NCBI GenBank assembly: GCA_035545735.1 | Contig: DASZXS010000027.1 | Span: 306,811 to 370,810 of the forward strand | Direction: 5' to 3' | Length of the DNA: 64,000 bases | DNA from: JAJYKC01 sp035545735 | GTDB lineage: Bacteria; Acidobacteriota; Terriglobia; Bryobacterales; Bryobacteraceae | In this document: in pieces, positions 17,801 through 25,838 of the stretch | How positions within the stretch are numbered: the first letter of the stretch is position 1 | How the letters are laid out: every line of letters starts with the position of its first letter | The notes under the pieces: generated by a model | The model's database searches: none | What the model was told of the DNA's origin: nothing | Seen by the model: only the letters and a program-made list of their open reading frames with translations | Program-made: the position numbers and the translations under genes

Positions 17801-18223
17801 CTGACGTCGAGCGCGGTGATGACCGTTCCGATCAATACCTATTCGCCAGGCTTCTTCGAATACCTGACGGGCGGGCAGTCCTATCTTGCGGCGCAGGATG
17901 CCAGTTACCGGATGATCGGGCCGAGCAATCCGGCACAGGGGGGAAGCATCATTCTCCTTTATTCCAACGGCTTGGGGCCGGTCACCACGCCAATACCGAG
18001 CGGGCAGCCAACCCCCAACCAGCAGATCACGACGACTGTGACGCCGCAAGTCACCATCGGCGGCAAGCCGGCGCAGGTTGTCTTCAGCGGCCTCTCGCCG
18101 CAGAGCATCGGCCTCTATCAGGTGAACGTCAAGGTGCCTACGGGACTTTCGCCCGGCAACCAGACGGTGAAGATGAGCATTAACGGCGTCGACGCGAAGG
18201 ACGCGGTCATTCCCGTGAAATAG
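14828..18223 (+). CDS. Secreted subtilisin-like serine protease with TIGR03437 C-terminal domain
   Basis: A 1131-residue exported S8 protease. The signal peptide (MIRRQFSTILATVLFAATAL) is followed by an inhibitor I9-like propeptide (about 68-160). The catalytic domain has Asp192 (GIIDTGIDVLHP), His264 (HVGHGTAAAM) and Ser617 (QGTSFAVPMVAG), with a PA-type insert between His and Ser (LAGSIALVQRSAYCHF ... NIENAGAAGIIFYQ). Beta-sandwich modules follow, and the last 220 or so residues (VVNGASFVKNQQGFAPGSYL ... NIQIPWEL ... YQVNVKVP) are the C-terminal domain first described in Solibacter. It likely degrades extracellular protein. ATG 14828 was preferred to a TTG 21 nt upstream because it starts the signal peptide; the ribosome site is weak. 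Confidence 0.92.
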   Translation: MIRRQFSTILATVLFAATALGVNAGQDDTSARRVPRPKRQSARPASKSVNTERRQAAERKPAPTRLDRYALILSDPPLARRVTSRRQLLAVAAGPARQQIAARQATLKLALNARNIHVISSSQILLNAVYVTAPGVDMSTLRSLPGVARVVRMLPIHRALNVALGLENVPAAWNALGGQQNAGKGIRIGIIDTGIDVLHPAFQDSSLQPPANYPPSSGVNEDNWPGYTNGKIIVARSYVPELVDFGHPDTSRPDDLSPEDHVGHGTAAAMIAAGETVNAPLATITGVAPKAYLGNYKIFGSPGVNDITFPDVLFNALEDAITDGMDVVSVSLAMPAIWSPDDSGAVCGADSGIACDQMAAVVENAANMGLTVVTAAGNQADTGYQFPSYGTIDSPGTAPSAITVGASYNGHIFYASVKVPGSDAPSNLRQINTFFGDAPKPGGAYSAPLVDVSVVGGANNAEACYSLDPNSLAGSIALVQRSAYCHFDLQAINIENAGAAGIIFYQFDGNDSIFSIEGVTEIGIPVTLISNTDGVSLQTFLTSHPKHQVTLDPAIAEFNAGADYVAYFSSRGPATGTGGIKPELVAVGTDIYTATQSYDPNGALFDPSGYTVVQGTSFAVPMVAGAAALVKQANPGFTPGQIKSAVVNTANDQVNDIDADGNSVLAGIGAAGAGKLDAGAAVQSQVTIEPATLSFGQISGSLPSMNLTISNFSNRTQRLNLSLDPFFTDPNASVVFSSNSVTLNPNTAATVQVSLQGNLPGPGIYEGFVWVTSSDNSVNLHAPYLYFVGDGNPVDAYPLRGRDFAEAAGNPVNGDLLLKVVDQYGAPVPNYPVKVSNSFGDGTVTGGDGQTDSLGISFATATVGGPGYQSFTADIGNPAIFSIFFDGRAFEPPTVDPSGVVNGASFVKNQQGFAPGSYLSLFGTGLSEVTRLFYTPYLPLSLANVSVSFDVPSDNVSVPASVVYVSPGQLNIQIPWELAGYTSAQMKVSIGLTSSAVMTVPINTYSPGFFEYLTGGQSYLAAQDASYRMIGPSNPAQGGSIILLYSNGLGPVTTPIPSGQPTPNQQITTTVTPQVTIGGKPAQVVFSGLSPQSIGLYQVNVKVPTGLSPGNQTVKMSINGVDAKDAVIPVK

Positions 18224-18285
18224 GGCCACACAGGCTAGACTGGAAAGTTGGATTTCTTCCGCCACACCTCTGAGGTCCGCCTTCC

Positions 18286-19050
18286 GTGAAGTGGAAAGGA
18301 GAGTACCTCTTTGTCCTGCGGAATCTTGTTCTGAAGGACTTCCGCATCCGCTACCGGAATATGTCCCTGGGCGTGTTCTGGTCGATCCTGAACCCGCTGG
18401 TGATGATGGCGGTGCTGACGTTTGTCTTCACCAAAATCTTCAAGAGCTCCATTCGGGATTTTCCGCTCTTTCTGCTCTGCGGGATGGTGCCTTTCAATTT
18501 CTTTGCGATGGCCTGGGGCTCCTCGACGACATCCATCGTCGATAACACCGGGCTGATCAAGCGCGTTCCGTTTCCACGCGAGATCGTGCCGATTGCGAGC
18601 GTTCTCTCCACAACGGTACATTTGGCGACGCAAATTCTGCTGACGGTGGTTTTTACGCTGGCGTATGGAAAAGGAGTCAACATAAACTGGCTGTGGCTGC
18701 CGGTCGTGTGGGGACTCGCGGTTGTTTTCGTGTGCGGGCTGGGGCTGATCTGTTCCGGACTCAACGTCTACTTGCGCGACATGCGCTACATCGTCGAATC
18801 TTCGCTCACAGTGCTGTACTGGCTGGTCCCGATCTTTTACGATTTTTCGTTCATTCCAGCGAAATATCGAGATATCTACTCTCTGAACCCCATCGCGGCG
18901 CTCGTAATGGCTCAGCGCAACATTTTCCTGCAGGCAAGGCCGCCCGCCGAGTCTCTGTTGCTGAAACTCTCCCTCAGCTCTGTCGGAATGCTGGTTGTGG
19001 GCCTGATTGTGTTCCAGAAGCTGAAGAGGCGCTTCTACAATTACCTCTGA
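18286..19050 (+). CDS. ABC-2 type transporter permease (Wzm-like polysaccharide export)
   Basis: A 254-residue permease with about six membrane helices. It opens with a cytoplasmic amphipathic segment (LRNLVLKDFRIRYRNMSLGV) and the family-typical LGVFWSILNPLVMMAVLTFV. The GTG at 18286 is the only start that keeps this segment. Its stop is 8 bp before the ATPase gene, so the two form the core of an O-antigen/teichoic-type ABC exporter, moving lipid-linked polysaccharide across the inner membrane. No glycosyltransferase genes adjoin; galU and rfbBC lie several kb away on either side. Confidence 0.88.
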   Translation: MKWKGEYLFVLRNLVLKDFRIRYRNMSLGVFWSILNPLVMMAVLTFVFTKIFKSSIRDFPLFLLCGMVPFNFFAMAWGSSTTSIVDNTGLIKRVPFPREIVPIASVLSTTVHLATQILLTVVFTLAYGKGVNINWLWLPVVWGLAVVFVCGLGLICSGLNVYLRDMRYIVESSLTVLYWLVPIFYDFSFIPAKYRDIYSLNPIAALVMAQRNIFLQARPPAESLLLKLSLSSVGMLVVGLIVFQKLKRRFYNYL

Positions 19051-19058
19051 GCTCCCGC

Positions 19059-19790
19059 ATGCCAGCCATCGAATTCAAGAACGTAAGCAAGATTTATCGC
19101 CGGCACGGCGGACAGCGCCTCCTCCGCGAGCATCTTTCCGACTGGTTCGGGCGCAATCCGGACAAGAATTTCTACGCGTTGAATAACGTGTCCTTCACGA
19201 TTCAGCCGGGCGAGCGGGTGGCGATCGTCGGGAAGAACGGCGCGGGGAAGAGCACCACTTTGAGCCTGATCGCCCGGCTTTCCTTTCCCGAGGAAGGACG
19301 CGTGAAGGTCGAGGGGAAAGTGGCCGCGCTGCTCGAACTCGGTTCCGGCTTCCATCCCGATCTCACCGGGCTTGAAAACATCAAGCTAAATGCTTCGCTG
19401 CTCGGATTCAGCCGCAAACGGACCTTTAGCCTGATGGATCAGATTCTCGAGTTCGCCGACATCGGCGATTTTGTCCGGGAGCCCCTGCGAACGTATTCGA
19501 CTGGCATGGTGATGCGGTTGGCCTTCTCGGTCGCGGTGAATCTTGACCCGGACATTCTGATCACCGACGAGATCCTCGCGGTTGGCGACGCGGCTTTTCA
19601 AGCGAAATGCCTGGACCGGATCAGCCAGCTCTGGAAGTCCGGCAAAACGCTGGTCAGTGTGTCGCACGGTACGGTGATCCGCCAACTCTGCGATCGCGCC
19701 ATTTGGCTCGACCACGGCAAGTTGATCATGGACGGCGACGCCTCCGATGTGTTCGAAGCCTACGGCGGACAGCCGTCCGGGCCGGCATAG
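19059..19790 (+). CDS. ABC transporter ATP-binding protein (Wzt-like)
   Basis: A 243-residue ATPase. Walker A is GKNGAGKST, the signature YSTGMVMRLAF (a TSG-like variant common in Wzt/TagH proteins), and Walker B ILITDEILAVGD. The opening FKNVSKIYRRHGGQRLLREH and the LLELGSGFHPDLTGLEN segment are typical of polysaccharide and teichoic-acid exporters. It ends soon after the ATPase fold and lacks the C-terminal carbohydrate-binding domain of some Wzt proteins, so chain-end recognition, if any, must be elsewhere. ATG 19059 is the first in-frame start after the permease stop. Confidence 0.9.
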   Translation: MPAIEFKNVSKIYRRHGGQRLLREHLSDWFGRNPDKNFYALNNVSFTIQPGERVAIVGKNGAGKSTTLSLIARLSFPEEGRVKVEGKVAALLELGSGFHPDLTGLENIKLNASLLGFSRKRTFSLMDQILEFADIGDFVREPLRTYSTGMVMRLAFSVAVNLDPDILITDEILAVGDAAFQAKCLDRISQLWKSGKTLVSVSHGTVIRQLCDRAIWLDHGKLIMDGDASDVFEAYGGQPSGPA

Positions 19791-19839
19791 ATTCCTGAAA
19801 CATCCCGACAGCACTTGGCGCCCGGGCCGTGTCATGCTA

Positions 19840-19870
19840 TTGTCTATAAATATAGTATGCAGATAGACAA
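19840..19870. promoter_or_regulatory. Palindromic operator over the start of the sulfate-transport operon
   Basis: TTGTCTAT (19840-19847) and ATAGACAA (19863-19870) are perfect 8-bp inverted arms 15 bp apart. The centre holds TATAAA (19845-19850), TATAGT and the ATG of the binding-protein gene (19857). A dimeric regulator bound here would cover promoter and start codon. The Rrf2-type gene facing the operon's end is the obvious candidate. Confidence 0.55.
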
Positions 19871-20894
19871 ACATGAGTTTTGGCTCGCCATGCTTCTCGC
19901 CGGAGTTTTGAGCTTGGGCGCCTGCTCGGCGCCCGGTGAGAAAGCCGATCCGCCCGTTACGCTCAGGAACGTATCCTACGATCCCACCCGCGAGTTCTAT
20001 CAACAATACGATGCGTTATTCGTAAAACATTGGAAAGAAACGAGTGGATCTATCGTTTCCGTCGAGCAATCCCACGGGGGATCTGGTAAACAGGCGCGGG
20101 CGGTCATGGATGGCCTGGAGGCCGATGTGGTGACGCTGGGGCTCGCGTACGACATCGATGCCATTGCCGAGAAAGCCAAGCTTCTGCCGGCTGACTGGCA
20201 GCGCCGATTACCGGATAATAGTTCCCCATATACCTCGACAATTGTTTTTCTGGTCCGGAAGGGGAATCCCAAGCAGATTCATGACTGGGTTGACCTGGTG
20301 AAACCCGGCATCAGCGTGATCACGCCGAATCCAAAGACGTCCGGAGGGGCTCGCTGGGCATACCTCGCCGCCTACGGGGTCGCGCTGCGCGCGCCGGGCG
20401 GCAACCCCGGGAAGGCCAGGGACTTCGTGACAGCACTCTATGGCAATGTCCCCGTCCTCGATTCCGGAGCGCGCGGTTCCACCACGACGTTTGTAGAACA
20501 CGGACTCGGCGATGTTCTGCTCACCTGGGAAAATGAAGCGCACCTCGCGTTGAAAGAGTTTGGCGCTGGGCGCTTCGAGATTGTTACTCCATCGGAGAGC
20601 GTGCTGGCCGAACCGCCTGTCTCGGTGGTCGATGCGGTGGTGGACCGGCGCGGTACACGCGCCGCCGCGGAAGAATACGTGAAATACCTGTATTCACCGG
20701 AGGCGCAAGACCTGGCGGCGCGGAATTTCTACCGTCCAAGGCTCGCGGATGTGGCGCAGCGGTATGCGGCGCAATTCCCCCAGATCCGGCTTTTCACGGT
20801 CGATGAAGTGTTCGGCGGCTGGAAGAAAGCCCAGAGCACCCATTTCGCTGATGGCGGCGCCTTCGACCAGATCTACAAGCCGGGCCGAAAGTAA
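19857..20894 (+). CDS. Sulfate ABC transporter substrate-binding lipoprotein
   Basis: A 345-residue periplasmic binding protein. The N-terminus has a hydrophobic stretch and lipobox (MLLAGVLSLGAC), so it is probably lipid-anchored, unlike the soluble Sbp of E. coli. Family motifs are GGSGKQARAVMDGLEADVVT, the SSPYTSTIVFLVRKGNPK segment, TPNPKTSGGARWAYLAAY, and YSPEAQDLAARNFYRP near the C-terminus. ATG 19857 was chosen because it directly precedes the signal peptide and lies 6 nt after TATAAA; no ribosome site is visible, which suggests a leaderless message. First gene of sbp-cysT-cysW-cysA; it joins cysT with no gap. Confidence 0.9.
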   Translation: MQIDKHEFWLAMLLAGVLSLGACSAPGEKADPPVTLRNVSYDPTREFYQQYDALFVKHWKETSGSIVSVEQSHGGSGKQARAVMDGLEADVVTLGLAYDIDAIAEKAKLLPADWQRRLPDNSSPYTSTIVFLVRKGNPKQIHDWVDLVKPGISVITPNPKTSGGARWAYLAAYGVALRAPGGNPGKARDFVTALYGNVPVLDSGARGSTTTFVEHGLGDVLLTWENEAHLALKEFGAGRFEIVTPSESVLAEPPVSVVDAVVDRRGTRAAAEEYVKYLYSPEAQDLAARNFYRPRLADVAQRYAAQFPQIRLFTVDEVFGGWKKAQSTHFADGGAFDQIYKPGRK

Positions 20895-21728
20895 ATGTCT
20901 CTGCGAAAACGAAGCGTGCTGCCGGGATTCGGCCTTTCCCTGGGATACACCGTCCTCTATCTGAGCCTGGTGGTGCTGATTCCGCTCGCCGCTCTTTTCG
21001 CCAAGGCCGCCACTCTCACCGCTTCGCAATTCTGGCATGTGGCCACGGATGAGCGTGCCATGGCCTCTTACAAGCTGACGTTCGGCGCGGCGCTCACCGG
21101 CGCGTCCATCAACGCGGTCTTCGGTTTTATCGTGGCGTGGGTTCTGGCGCGGTATGAATTCGTGGGCAAGCGTGTGCTCGACGCCATGGTCGATCTTCCC
21201 TTCGCGCTGCCCACCGCGGTGTCGGGCATTGCGCTCACGACGCTCTATACGCAAAACGGGTGGCTCGGAAGCATCCTTGCGAAGGCGGGGATCAAGGCCG
21301 CCTTCACTCCGTTCGGAGTCGCGATCGCTCTCACGTTTATCGGTTTGCCGTTTGTCGTGAGGACTCTGCAACCGGCGATCGCCGATCTTGACGCGGGGAT
21401 GGAAGAAGCTGCCGCCACGCTGGGCGCAAGCCGCCGCCAAACCTTTCTCCGCGTAATCTTCCCGCTGATCTTTCCGCCGCTGCTGACCGGCTTCGCGCTC
21501 GCCTTTGCCCGCGCCCTGGGCGAATACGGCTCAGTGGTTTTCATCTCGGGAAATATGCCGTTCCGTACCGAGATCACCTCGCTGCTGATCATTTCGAAAC
21601 TCGAGCAATTCGACTATGCCGGCGCCACCTCGCTGGCGATTGTCATGCTGGCGGCTTCGTTTTTCATGCTGCTTTCGATTAACGCGCTGCAGGGCCGCTA
21701 CGGCCGGCGGCGGGCGGGAAACACTTGA
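20895..21728 (+). CDS. cysT: Sulfate ABC transporter permease CysT
   Basis: A 277-residue inner-membrane permease with about six helices. The inner-membrane-component loop (EEAAATLGASRRQTFLRVIFPLI) contacts the ATPase, and FARALGEYGSVVFISGNMPF is the CysT/ModB signature. It pairs with CysW to form the sulfate/thiosulfate channel. It starts immediately after the binding-protein stop and shares TGATG with cysW. Confidence 0.93.
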   Translation: MSLRKRSVLPGFGLSLGYTVLYLSLVVLIPLAALFAKAATLTASQFWHVATDERAMASYKLTFGAALTGASINAVFGFIVAWVLARYEFVGKRVLDAMVDLPFALPTAVSGIALTTLYTQNGWLGSILAKAGIKAAFTPFGVAIALTFIGLPFVVRTLQPAIADLDAGMEEAAATLGASRRQTFLRVIFPLIFPPLLTGFALAFARALGEYGSVVFISGNMPFRTEITSLLIISKLEQFDYAGATSLAIVMLAASFFMLLSINALQGRYGRRRAGNT

Positions 21729-22609
21729 TGCCCGCGGGAGAACCTTCGATGTCCGCTAAGCCGGCGCCTTCCACTTTCGCGTGCCGCGAACCGGCCTGGG
21801 TCAAGACCCTGCTGATTGGAGCGGCGATCGCCTTCCTGTCTTTGTTTCTGCTGCTGCCCCTCGCGACGGTGTTCACCGAAGCGCTGCGCAAGGGCTTGGG
21901 AGCTTATTTCGCGAGCTTTCGCGATCCGGATGCGCGCTCCGCAATCACCCTGACGCTGCTGGCGGCGGGAATCGCAGTCCCGGCCAATGTCGTGTTCGGG
22001 CTGGCGGCCTCGTGGGCGATCGGGAAGTTTGATTTCAAAGGGAAAAGTCTGCTTATCAGCCTAATCGACATCCCCTTCGCCGTCTCGCCGGTCATTTCCG
22101 GCCTCATCTACGTTCTGCTTTTCGGACTTCAGGGCTGGTTCGGCGCGTGGCTGATCCGCCACAATCTGCAGGTAATCTTTGCTGTTCCGGGAATCGTGCT
22201 GGCTACCATCTTTGTCACGTTCCCGTTCGTTGCGCGGGAAATCATTCCGCTTATGCAGGAGCAGGAGTCGAGCGAGGAACAGGCGGCCATTTCCCTGGGA
22301 GCATCCGGCTGGCAGACCTTTCGGCGGGTCACTTTGCCGAACGTACAGTGGGCCCTGTTGTATGGAGTCATCCTCTGCAACGCACGGGCGATGGGGGAAT
22401 TCGGGGCAGTCTCGGTGGTCTCCGGCCACATTCGGGGGAAAACGAACACGATGCCGCTCCATGTGGAGATTCTCTACAACGAATACAACTTTGTGGCCGC
22501 GTTCGCGGTCGCGAGCCTGCTGGCTCTTCTGGCCCTGGGTACGTTGGGCATTCAAACGATTCTGGCGTGGAAAATTCGTCAGACCGAAAGCTCCGAGGGG
22601 ATCGTGTGA
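21728..22609 (+). CDS. cysW: Sulfate ABC transporter permease CysW
   Basis: A 293-residue permease. The ATPase-contact loop is EEQAAISLGASGWQTFRRVT, followed by NARAMGEFGAVSVVSGHIRG, which separates CysW from CysT, and a C-terminal helix pair. Two starts are possible: ATG 21728, overlapping the cysT stop, and ATG 21749, which has GGGAG 8 nt upstream and would give a protein 7 residues shorter. The first is reported because of coupling; the second is equally credible. The stop overlaps the cysA start as GTGA. Confidence 0.92.
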   Translation: MPAGEPSMSAKPAPSTFACREPAWVKTLLIGAAIAFLSLFLLLPLATVFTEALRKGLGAYFASFRDPDARSAITLTLLAAGIAVPANVVFGLAASWAIGKFDFKGKSLLISLIDIPFAVSPVISGLIYVLLFGLQGWFGAWLIRHNLQVIFAVPGIVLATIFVTFPFVAREIIPLMQEQESSEEQAAISLGASGWQTFRRVTLPNVQWALLYGVILCNARAMGEFGAVSVVSGHIRGKTNTMPLHVEILYNEYNFVAAFAVASLLALLALGTLGIQTILAWKIRQTESSEGIV

Positions 22610-23667
22610 GCATCGAAGTACGCAATATCTATAAGACGTTTGGAAATTTTCACGCGCTCCGCGGCGTAAGCCTGAAGGTGAACGACGGAGAGTTGCTTGC
22701 CTTGTTGGGGCCGTCCGGATCCGGCAAAACCACGCTGCTGCGTATCATCGCGGGGCTGGACGAGCCCGATCCCGGCTCTGGCGGCGAAGTTCTGTTCCAT
22801 GGGGAAAGCGTCGGCGGCTCCCGGGTAGGCCAGCGGCGTGTCGGCTTTGTTTTTCAGCATTACGCCCTGTTCCGCAACATGAGTGTGGCCGAAAATATCG
22901 CGTTTGGCTTAAAGGTCCGTCCGCGAAAGGTACGGCCGTCGAAGGAACAGATCCGCCAGAAGGTTCAAGAGCTGCTGCGCCTGATTCAACTGGAGACTCT
23001 GGAACACCGCTATCCGTCGCAACTCTCGGGCGGCCAGCGTCAAAGAGTCGCCCTGGCGCGGGCGCTCGCCATCGAGCCACGGGTGCTGCTTTTGGACGAG
23101 CCTTTCGGCGCGCTGGACGCCAAAGTACGGCAGGGGCTCCGCCGCTGGCTTCGCCGTCTGCATGATGAAATTCACGTCACCAGTGTTCTGGTAACGCACG
23201 ACCAGGAGGAGGCGCTCGAAGTCGCCGACCGGGTGGTTGTGATGAACGACGGGCGTATCGAGCAGATTGGAACGCCGGATGAAGTGTTCCATCAGCCGGC
23301 CTCGGAGTTCGTAATGGAGTTCCTGGGCAACGTCAACCTGTTCCATGGGCGGGTGGAGGCGGGCCAGCCGGTTTTCGAAGCGGTGAACGGGAAAGGAGTC
23401 CCCGGAAAGCCGGCCCGGCTGCTGGTGCGGCCTTTCGACCTCGAGATTCATGCCGGCGGTGAAGCGCCCGGCGCCGTTCGAGCGCGCGTCAAGAGAATTC
23501 AATCGGCCGGTGCGCAGGTGAAGGTGGAGTTGGAGAACGGCCTTCGGGAAACGTTACAGGTCGAAATGCCTCACGCCCGGTATCGCGAACTCGGATTGCA
23601 GGTCGAGCAGGAGGTTTTCTGCAGTCCGCGCGAAGCGCGCGTGTTTACCGAACCGGGCGATTCCTGA
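22606..23667 (+). CDS. cysA: Sulfate/thiosulfate import ATP-binding protein CysA
   Basis: A 353-residue ATPase starting at a GTG that overlaps the cysW stop by 4 nt. Walker A is GPSGSGKTT, the Q-loop VFQHYALFRNMSVAENI, the signature LSGGQRQRVALARAL, Walker B VLLLDEPFGALDA, and the switch His lies in VLVTHDQEEA. The C-terminal third (from ARLLVRPFDLEI) is a TOBE-like regulatory domain. The segment PSEFVMEFLGNVN-like (ASEFVMEFLGNVNLF) is diagnostic for CysA. It energises CysT/CysW. Nothing in the open frame upstream of the GTG resembles an ABC protein. Confidence 0.94.
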   Translation: MSIEVRNIYKTFGNFHALRGVSLKVNDGELLALLGPSGSGKTTLLRIIAGLDEPDPGSGGEVLFHGESVGGSRVGQRRVGFVFQHYALFRNMSVAENIAFGLKVRPRKVRPSKEQIRQKVQELLRLIQLETLEHRYPSQLSGGQRQRVALARALAIEPRVLLLDEPFGALDAKVRQGLRRWLRRLHDEIHVTSVLVTHDQEEALEVADRVVVMNDGRIEQIGTPDEVFHQPASEFVMEFLGNVNLFHGRVEAGQPVFEAVNGKGVPGKPARLLVRPFDLEIHAGGEAPGAVRARVKRIQSAGAQVKVELENGLRETLQVEMPHARYRELGLQVEQEVFCSPREARVFTEPGDS

Positions 23668-23675
23668 TGGCGTGT

Positions 23676-24167
23676 TCAACGCGTGGGAGCGTGGCGTTCG
23701 TGGACGGGTTTGAAGGCAGCCGATTCGGTCGCGGTCTTGATGGTGTCAATCCGCTTCACCACGTCGGACAGAGTGGTCTTGTCCAGTATCGCCGCCGTAG
23801 CGTCGCGCACCTGCCGCATCACCAGGCGTGTGCCGCAAAGGTGAACATCGACACATTCGGCGCACGGCCGGTATGCCGTCTCGCTGGCGCAGGGCAGGGG
23901 AGCGAGCGGACCCTCCATCATGCGAACCACCGCGCCGAGTGTGACCTGATCGGGATCGCGAGTTAATTGATAACCCCCGCCGCGGCCCGGTTTGCTATCT
24001 ACAATTCCATTGGCCTTCAGCGACAGCAGGATCAGCTCCAGAAATTTTTTGGGGATCGCCTCTCCCTCGGCGATGGCCGAAACCAGCGTCGGGCCTTTGC
24101 CGTAGCTTCGTGCCAGCGCGTAGAGCGCTCGCAAGCCATACTTTGTCTTCTTCGAAATGACGCGCAT
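23676..24167 (-). CDS. Rrf2 family transcriptional regulator with four-cysteine cluster
   Basis: A 163-residue winged-helix regulator opening with MRVISKKTKYGLRALYALA, with PGRGGGYQLTR as the wing. Cys93, 102, 105 and 111 (LPCASETAYRPCAECVDVHLCG) form the cysteine-rich loop that in IscR/NsrR-type Rrf2 proteins binds an Fe-S cluster, so it may sense sulfur, iron or redox state. It converges on cysA, with 8 bp between the stops, and is the likely regulator of the sulfate operon; CymR of Gram-positives is an Rrf2 precedent for sulfur control. It starts 35 bp after rfbB on the same strand, so read-through from rfbCB is possible. Confidence 0.9.
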   Translation of the reverse strand: MRVISKKTKYGLRALYALARSYGKGPTLVSAIAEGEAIPKKFLELILLSLKANGIVDSKPGRGGGYQLTRDPDQVTLGAVVRMMEGPLAPLPCASETAYRPCAECVDVHLCGTRLVMRQVRDATAAILDKTTLSDVVKRIDTIKTATESAAFKPVHERHAPTR

Positions 24168-24202
24168 AGTGCGGCCGGTTATTCCTTATTTCTGCTGAAT
24201 TG

Positions 24203-25216
24203 CTACTTGAGCTCCCGGCCCTGATAGTTTTTTGCGTAATAGGTCACATACGCCTCCGAGCGCACGCGTTCTACCCAGTCCGAATTGCTCTGATACCACT
24301 CTACGGTCTTTTGCAGTCCATTCTCAAAGGTGACCTCGGGCGACCAGCCAGTCTCGCGCGTCAATTTCGCGCTGCTCAGGGCGTAGCGCCGGTCATGGCC
24401 GGGCCGGTCCTTCACATATTGGATCAGCGATTCCGTGCGTCCGGTGGCTTTTAGAACCATCCGCACCACTTCGAGATTCGGGAGTGAGCGCGTACCGCCC
24501 ACGTTGTAGATTTCTCCGGCGCGGCCCTGTTTGAGGACCGCCAGGATCGCCCGGCAATGGTCGTCCACGAAGAGCCAATCGCGAATCTGCATGCCGTCGC
24601 CATAGACCGGCAGCGGCCGATTCTCCATTGCATTCAGGATCATGAGCGGGATCAGTTTTTCCGGGAATTGGTACGGTCCATAGTTATTGGACGCGCGCGT
24701 GATCACGGCCGGCAGTTGGTAAGTTCGCGAATAGGAGCGCACCAAAAGATCCGACCCTGCCTTGGATGCTGAATAAGGGCTGTTGGGTGTCAGAGGAAAA
24801 TTTTCGTCCGCTTCCGCCGGAGGCTGGATGCTCCCGTAGACTTCATCGGTGGAAACATGGCAGAAACGTCCGGTGCCGTGTTTGCGGGCCGCTTCCAGCA
24901 AAGTGAAAGTGCCGCGCAGATTGGTTTCAAAAAAGGCGCCAGGTGAAAGAATGCTGCGGTCCACATGCGATTCGGCGGCGAAATGGACGATGGCGGCGGG
25001 TTTTTCGGTTTCGAGAATGGAATCGACCAGCGCGGCGTCGCAGATATCCCCGTGCACGAACTTGTAGCCAGGATGGCCGGCGACCGGCTCAAGATTTTCG
25101 AGATTGCCGGCGTATGTCAGCTTGTCGAGGTTCACCACTTCGAAGCCGTCGCGGCACACCATGCGCACGAAGGCCGATCCGATAAATCCGGCACCGCCCG
25201 TCACGAGGAGCTTCAC
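24203..25216 (-). CDS. rfbB: dTDP-glucose 4,6-dehydratase
   Basis: A 337-residue extended SDR enzyme. The N-terminus VKLLVTGGAGFIGSAFVR holds the NAD motif. LDKLTYAGNLENL and HFAAESHVDRSI are RmlB signatures, the catalytic residues are in VSTDEVYGS and YSASKAGSD, and the DWLFVDDHCRA segment is also present. It makes dTDP-4-keto-6-deoxyglucose for rhamnose-type sugars. The GTG at 25216 overlaps the rfbC stop as GTGA; longer readings only run antisense-like through rfbC. rfbA and rfbD are not in the window. Confidence 0.94.
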   Translation of the reverse strand: MKLLVTGGAGFIGSAFVRMVCRDGFEVVNLDKLTYAGNLENLEPVAGHPGYKFVHGDICDAALVDSILETEKPAAIVHFAAESHVDRSILSPGAFFETNLRGTFTLLEAARKHGTGRFCHVSTDEVYGSIQPPAEADENFPLTPNSPYSASKAGSDLLVRSYSRTYQLPAVITRASNNYGPYQFPEKLIPLMILNAMENRPLPVYGDGMQIRDWLFVDDHCRAILAVLKQGRAGEIYNVGGTRSLPNLEVVRMVLKATGRTESLIQYVKDRPGHDRRYALSSAKLTRETGWSPEVTFENGLQKTVEWYQSNSDWVERVRSEAYVTYYAKNYQGRELK

Positions 25217-25758
25217 TTGTGCTGCGTCTCCCAATCGTAGTGAATGCCTTCGTCGTTGTAGGCGATCCGGCCTTCGTCGGCGGGATCGTAGTAGCGGTCG
25301 GTCATATAGACGAGGATGCCCGGTTCTTTGCCGATTACCTTGTAGCCGTGCGCCACACCGGGCGGAATCAGGATTTGCCAGGGGCGCAGAGCGCCGGCGT
25401 AAATCGTGTTCCTTGCGCCGAAGGTCGGGGAGTCTTCCCGCAAGTCCGCAAGGGCCACCTGAAACATCCCGGCGACGGGCGTCCAACAATCGGTTTGAAA
25501 TCGATGGAAGTGGAACGCCTTGACCGTGCCCGAATAGCTGAGCGCGGTGGAAATCTGCGATTGCTTCGGGAAATCGGCGGCGAGGCCCTGTGTAAGACGG
25601 TGGATTTCGAGAAAATATCCACGGTCGTCGGGCCACAAGGCGAGCGGCTGAATGCGCACGCCGCTAATCAGCTTGGGTGAGTCTTTCGCGGTGATGAGAT
25701 CGCCGATGCCCTTCTCACAGCGGGGCGTACCGAGGCGGACAGCGGCTGCCTCCGCCAT
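25213..25758 (-). CDS. rfbC: dTDP-4-dehydrorhamnose 3,5-epimerase family protein
   Basis: A 181-residue cupin epimerase. Catalytic His lies in FHFHRFQTDCW, with QVALADLREDSPTF, the ILIPPGVAHGYKV segment and the C-terminal YNDEGIHYDW all fitting RmlC. The usual R-G-x-H-x-Q is replaced here by K-A-F-H-F-H-R-F-Q, a divergent form, so specificity may differ from classical RmlC. GGGAG lies upstream of the ATG. First gene of rfbC-rfbB; a 25-bp palindrome lies about 80 bp upstream. Confidence 0.85.
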   Translation of the reverse strand: MAEAAAVRLGTPRCEKGIGDLITAKDSPKLISGVRIQPLALWPDDRGYFLEIHRLTQGLAADFPKQSQISTALSYSGTVKAFHFHRFQTDCWTPVAGMFQVALADLREDSPTFGARNTIYAGALRPWQILIPPGVAHGYKVIGKEPGILVYMTDRYYDPADEGRIAYNDEGIHYDWETQHK

Positions 25759-25838
25759 TTAGCGCCGCTCCCGCGCCTGCCGCTCCGCCGCGGCAGCCGG
25801 AGAAAAATGCAGAGATGTTCGCGGGGAATGCGCGAAAA

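Noticed and set aside
16448..18265. 605-codon open frame opposite the subtilase
   Set aside because: Antisense shadow in GC-rich DNA; the + strand frame has complete protease and TIGR03437 motifs.
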